Assembly (NCBI GenBank): GCA_021786555.1
Contig: JAJYNB010000233.1
Coordinates: 1-28,504 of the forward strand
DNA length: 28,504 bases
Reading direction: 5' to 3'
Origin: Bacillota bacterium
GTDB taxonomy: Bacteria; Bacillota; Desulfitobacteriia; Desulfitobacteriales; JAJXUE01
The notes below the pieces were generated by a model. It saw only the letters and a list, made by a program, of their open reading frames with translations. It ran no database searches and was not told where the DNA came from. This document shows, piece by piece, positions 25,369-28,504 of the stretch; within the stretch, counting starts at the first letter, position 1; each line of letters opens with the position of its first letter. Position numbers and translations under genes: made by a program.

Positions 25369-26550
25369 TTACTCTTGGGTTGGGCCTGGCGGCCGACCGA
25401 CAAACCAGTAAATTACGAGCGAAATCAGGGCGGGGAGAGCAGCCCCGAGGTACATAACGCTGTAACCGGCGGCTTGCGCCACGGCCCCCCACAGGATGGA
25501 ACCGACCCCGATACCCAGGTCAAAGCCGGTATAGAAGGTGCCGTTGGCCGCTCCCCGGCGGTTGGGCTGCACGTGCATCACGGCCATGGCCTGCAGGCTT
25601 GGCTGCACCGCGCCGAAGCCGATGCCGTAGACAACTCCGGCTACCAGGAACCAGGCCAGGGCCTGGGCCCGAAAGAGAATCAGCATGGTAATCAGCACCG
25701 CGATAATGCCTGGTATGACGGCCAGGTCGAACCCCTTTTTGTCTGCCAGCCGTCCGAATACCGGCCGGGCCACCATCAGGCTTATAGCATACACGGTAAA
25801 AAAGGAACCTATATTGGATATGCCCAGTTTGGCGGCGTACAGGGCCAGGAAAGAAACCACAGCACCGTAGGTCATGGTGACGAAGAAAATCACGAAAGTC
25901 GGGCGGAAGGCGCTCTTTTCCAGCAGGGCAGGTTTGGGTTCACGGGCTTCTTTGGGGACAGACTTTTTGACTTGGTGGTAGTTGATTGCCAGGGCCAGCA
26001 GGGCGGAGACCGCCACCATTGCGGCCGAAGTGAGAAACAAGTAAGTGAAGCTATAGGCGCTGACCATGTACAACCCCACGGCGGGGGCCAGGGCCATGGC
26101 CAGGGTCCCGGTCAGGCCAAAATACCCCATGCCCTCGCCCAGCCTGGATTTGGGGATAATGTCGGAAGCGACCGTGCTGACAGCTGTGCTGGAGGAGCCC
26201 CAGCCGAAGCCGTGGATGAAGCGGAACAACAGCAATACGGCCACCGTAGGCACCCAGATATAGGCCAAAACGGTGAGGATAAAGATTGCCAGACCTGCCA
26301 GAAACACTCCCTTGCGTCCGTAAAGATCCGCAGTCCGTCCGGCAAAGGGGCGGATCAGTACGGAGGAAACTGTAAAAATGCCAATCACCAGCCCGGCCAT
26401 GGCTTCATTGCCGCCGAGCCTTTTGGCGTATATGGGAAGGGTGGGCAGGAGCATCTGGAAGCCGATGAACAGGAAAGTGTTGACGAGGGTGATTAGGATG
26501 AAGTCTTTGCTCCAAAGCTTCTCCAGGGACTCCTTAGGCCTTGTGCTCAT
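25369..26550 (-). CDS. MFS transporter (drug/metabolite exporter type)
   Basis: This 393-aa membrane protein has about twelve hydrophobic helices in two halves. The MFS motif A is visible as GRTADLYGRKG in the first half and GRLADKKG in the second. The start on the minus strand is at 26550, where GGAAGGAG lies about 8 bases upstream; an earlier in-frame ATG at 26577 lies ahead of that site. The substrate cannot be read from sequence. Position between the BMC and molybdenum genes does not tell its role; it might move a carboxylate or sugar, or be unrelated. It has its own terminator. Confidence 0.88.
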   Translation of the reverse strand: MSTRPKESLEKLWSKDFILITLVNTFLFIGFQMLLPTLPIYAKRLGGNEAMAGLVIGIFTVSSVLIRPFAGRTADLYGRKGVFLAGLAIFILTVLAYIWVPTVAVLLLFRFIHGFGWGSSSTAVSTVASDIIPKSRLGEGMGYFGLTGTLAMALAPAVGLYMVSAYSFTYLFLTSAAMVAVSALLALAINYHQVKKSVPKEAREPKPALLEKSAFRPTFVIFFVTMTYGAVVSFLALYAAKLGISNIGSFFTVYAISLMVARPVFGRLADKKGFDLAVIPGIIAVLITMLILFRAQALAWFLVAGVVYGIGFGAVQPSLQAMAVMHVQPNRRGAANGTFYTGFDLGIGVGSILWGAVAQAAGYSVMYLGAALPALISLVIYWFVGRPPGPTQE

Positions 26551-26754
26551 AGGCTGTGCTCCTTCCGTTGGCGCCAAGGCACCTTTCTATCATCACATAT
26601 TAGCTTATCTTTCTAGCTATTCCGAAAACTTCCTGCCAGGCGGGCAGATTTCCCAACCAGCGAAAAGGGGCAGCGGATACCTGTGCCCAGTGTAAAAAAT
26701 ACCCTTGCGTAGTTTGTGAGCAGCTGAGAATACTAGCTTTAGCATCCATACCAG
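26551..26754. promoter_or_regulatory. Divergent intergenic region with candidate promoters
   Basis: On the plus strand TTGCGT (26705-26710) and AATACT (26729-26734) with an 18-base spacer are a plausible promoter for the molybdenum genes, placed just before the riboswitch-like element. On the minus strand TTCGGA (26621-26626) and TAATAT (26597-26602) with 18 bases between could serve the MFS gene. Both -35 boxes match the consensus only partly. No ORF is seen here. Confidence 0.35.
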
Positions 26755-26832
26755 AATTGAAAACTCCGATATTCAGGGTAAATGAGCCCGAAGGGGACTG
26801 CCTGTACCGCCATGCCGAAATGTGGTAAAGTT
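26755..26832 (+). promoter_or_regulatory. Probable molybdenum/tungsten cofactor (Moco) riboswitch
   Basis: The leader just upstream of moeA contains, in order, CTCCG (26764-26768), AGGGTAAATG, CCCGAAGGGGACTGCC (26788-26803, with a CCC-GAA-GGG mini-hairpin), ACCGCC and GGTAAAG. From memory this string of conserved blocks matches the Moco RNA motif found upstream of molybdenum cofactor genes. The gene behind it is exactly such a gene. TACC (26749-26752) and GGTA (26824-26827) could close the structure. Outer stems were not fully resolved by eye. Confidence 0.6.
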
Positions 26833-26887
26833 TAAGCAGGAAATAAGCTTCGATGGCTGCAAGTGCATGATAAATGGAGTGGTTAGG

Positions 26888-28123
26888 TTGAAGGAACTCT
26901 TTTCGGTGGTAACAGTGGAAGAGGCCCGGGAGCTGATCAGCGGGGTACTGCCCGATAGCTGGCTGCCTGCCGAGGAGGTGGAACTCCTGAACGCTTTCGG
27001 CAGACGCTTGGCCTCAGACATCTATGCTCCGGAGGATTTGCCTCCCTTCAGCCGTTCCAGCGTGGACGGTTACGCCGTGCGGGCCCGGGACACTTTCGGG
27101 GCAACGGAAAGCATGCCTGGCTTTCTCAATGTCAGCGGTGAAGTCGAAATGGGACAAGCTGCCAGGCTGGAAATGCAGGCAGGGGGGGCGGTCTGGATTC
27201 CCACCGGGGGCATGCTGCCCCCAGGCGCTGATGCGGCGGTGATGGTAGAGCACACGGAAGATGTGGGAGGGGGGCTTATCACTGTCCACCGCCCGGTGAC
27301 AGTGGGTGAAAACATCATCAGCCGGGGTGAGGACTGCAGGGCGGGCCAACTTGTCCTGGCAGAGGACGCCAGGCTCCGGCCGGCGGAAATCGGTCTGCTG
27401 GCAGGTCTCGGCTTCACCCGGGTAAGGGTAGCTGCTTTGGCCCGGGTGGGGATTATCTCCACCGGGGATGAAATTGTACCGCCAGGTGAGAGCCCCGCAG
27501 CGGGCCAGATCAGGGATGTTAATACCTATGCCCTGGCGGCCCAGGTATCCGAGTCCGGGGGACTTCCTGTCTGTTACGGTGTGGTCAAGGATGCAGCCTC
27601 TGAACTGGCCCGGGTTTTGGACAAGGCTCTGGCGGAGACAGACCTGGTCTTGATTTCCGGCGGCAGTTCTGTAGGCGTGCGGGACATGACAGCTGAGGTT
27701 CTGGCCCAAGGAAAGCCGGGAGTCTTGTTTCACGGCATTGCAATCCGGCCCGGTAAACCGACCCTGGGCGCCTTGATAGACGGCAGGCCGGTCATTGGTC
27801 TGCCGGGCCACCCCGCCTCTGCTATGGTGGTGTTCAAGGCTCTGGTGGCGCCCCTTTTGGCTTGGGGTTCTTACAGTCTGGCCCGGGCCAAAGCTGAGTT
27901 TCCGGTTCAGGCAATTCTGACTCAAAGCCTTTCTTCCGGCCCCGGCAGGGAAGATTATGTCCGGGTCAAACTGGTAGAGGAGGGAGATAATATTCTGGCT
28001 GTGCCTGTCTTGGGCAAATCAGGCCTGGTTTCCACCTTGGTGGAGGCAGACGGCATGCTGCGCATACCCCTGAGCAAAGAGGGATTAAACGGGGGCTCCC
28101 CGGTTAAGGTTAGCAGGTTGTAG
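26888..28123 (+). CDS. moeA: Molybdopterin molybdenumtransferase MoeA
   Basis: This protein (411 aa from the chosen start) inserts molybdate into adenylated molybdopterin. Family motifs are SSVDGYAVRA, GAVWIPTGGMLPPGADAAV, STGDEIVPPGE, RDVNTYAL, ISGGSSVGVRDMT, RPGKPTLGA and GLPGHPASAMV. The start is uncertain. I prefer TTG 26888, since it has GGAG 8 bases upstream and gives an N-terminus like other MoeA proteins (KELFSVVTVEEA). ATG 26867 or GTG 26879 are alternatives, and an open frame from 26822 would run through the riboswitch-like leader. The gene is followed 15 bases later by a second MoeA-like gene. Confidence 0.9.
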   Translation: MKELFSVVTVEEARELISGVLPDSWLPAEEVELLNAFGRRLASDIYAPEDLPPFSRSSVDGYAVRARDTFGATESMPGFLNVSGEVEMGQAARLEMQAGGAVWIPTGGMLPPGADAAVMVEHTEDVGGGLITVHRPVTVGENIISRGEDCRAGQLVLAEDARLRPAEIGLLAGLGFTRVRVAALARVGIISTGDEIVPPGESPAAGQIRDVNTYALAAQVSESGGLPVCYGVVKDAASELARVLDKALAETDLVLISGGSSVGVRDMTAEVLAQGKPGVLFHGIAIRPGKPTLGALIDGRPVIGLPGHPASAMVVFKALVAPLLAWGSYSLARAKAEFPVQAILTQSLSSGPGREDYVRVKLVEEGDNILAVPVLGKSGLVSTLVEADGMLRIPLSKEGLNGGSPVKVSRL

Positions 28124-28138
28124 AAAGGGGGCGGCAGG

Positions 28139-28504
28139 TTGCTGCAGCAAAGATTCATCGACAACATTCCTCTTGCCCAGGTCAGGGAAGAATATGAGGC
28201 AGTCCTGCGGGACGCGGGGGCTTTGAAATTGACCGAACCGGAAATCGTACCAGTTGACCAAGCCTTGGACAGGGTAACGCATGCGGCGGTGAGAGCCAGG
28301 ATATGTTCACCCCACTACCACGCTTCCGCCATGGACGGCTTCGCCGTGCAGGCGTCCAGGACTTTTGGCGCCTCCGAGACAACCCCGCTCAGGCTGGAAT
28401 TGGACAGGGAGGCAGTGGTGGTGGATACCGGCGACCCGCTGCCGGACGGATTTGACGCCGTAATCCGGGTGGAAGACGTAAGCTCCGCGGCGGAGGGAAG
28501 GATC
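28139..28504 (+). CDS. MoeA-like molybdopterin protein, N-terminal part (cut by window end)
   Basis: An open frame runs from TTG 28139 to the end of the window (122 codons, no stop). GAAAGGGGG lies about 7 bases upstream of the start. The residues resemble the MoeA N-terminal region: ASAMDGFAVQA matches the SxxDGYAVRA motif, and VDTGDPLPDGFDAVIRVEDV matches the second conserved block. It differs from the complete moeA before it. Paired moeA genes are common in anaerobes, where the second is often fused to a C-terminal periplasmic-binding-like domain; that part would lie outside the window. Confidence 0.8.
   Translation, partial: MLQQRFIDNIPLAQVREEYEAVLRDAGALKLTEPEIVPVDQALDRVTHAAVRARICSPHYHASAMDGFAVQASRTFGASETTPLRLELDREAVVVDTGDPLPDGFDAVIRVEDVSSAAEGRI

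Noticed and set aside
25351..26496. 381-codon plus-strand open frame opposite the MFS gene
   Set aside because: The translation is rich in Gly, Gln and His with no fold-like pattern, while the minus strand encodes a clean twelve-helix transporter with a good start and terminator.

Overview
The window comes from a low-to-mid GC Gram-positive-like bacterium. Nearly every gene has a strong AGGAGG-type ribosome binding site, GTG and TTG starts are common, and several genes are coupled by GTGA overlaps. The gene set (BMC shell genes, a fused LutB-LutA protein, paired moeA genes) suggests an anaerobic member of the Firmicutes, perhaps a Desulfotomaculum/Pelotomaculum-like clostridium, but no rRNA or other marker fixes the taxon. 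The left third (about 0.8-8.3 kb) reads like Paenibacillus-type glycan-use genes, while the right half reads more clostridial, so the locus may be a patchwork.

Layout. Positions 1-813 hold no gene but carry what looks like an ORF-less group II intron ending near 750, with a recognisable domain V. Positions 814-13934 are a rhamnoside uptake and catabolism operon: sugar-binding lipoprotein, amidase, two ABC permeases, a GH78-type alpha-L-rhamnosidase without signal peptide, two medium-chain dehydrogenases, an L-rhamnose isomerase, a rhamnulokinase and a DeoR-type regulator. An HSL-type esterase follows and ends in a clear intrinsic terminator (15012-15038). Positions 15261-25232 form a bacterial microcompartment (BMC) operon: class II aldolase, three BMC-H shell proteins, PduL phosphotransacylase, BMC-P, CoA-acylating aldehyde dehydrogenase, PduS-like flavo-iron-sulfur protein, PduT-like BMC-T, acetate-kinase family protein, LutC, and a LutB-LutA fusion. 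A minus-strand MFS transporter (25369-26550) with its own terminator separates this from a molybdenum cofactor operon: a probable Moco riboswitch, moeA, and a second MoeA-like gene cut by the window end.

How it fits together (inference). Rhamnose-containing oligosaccharides are imported by the ABC system using an ATPase encoded elsewhere, and trimmed in the cytoplasm by the rhamnosidase and perhaps the amidase and esterase. L-rhamnose is converted to L-rhamnulose-1-phosphate. The aldolase, which carries a C-terminal targeting helix, splits it inside the BMC into DHAP and L-lactaldehyde. The aldehyde dehydrogenase, PduL and the kinase would convert lactaldehyde through lactyl-CoA and lactyl-phosphate to lactate plus ATP, and LutC/LutBA would oxidise lactate to pyruvate. 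No diol dehydratase, glycyl radical enzyme, reactivase or propanediol oxidoreductase is present in the window. The locus therefore looks like an oxidative lactaldehyde metabolosome rather than a propanediol one, with PduS/PduT as the only visible route for disposing of NADH electrons.
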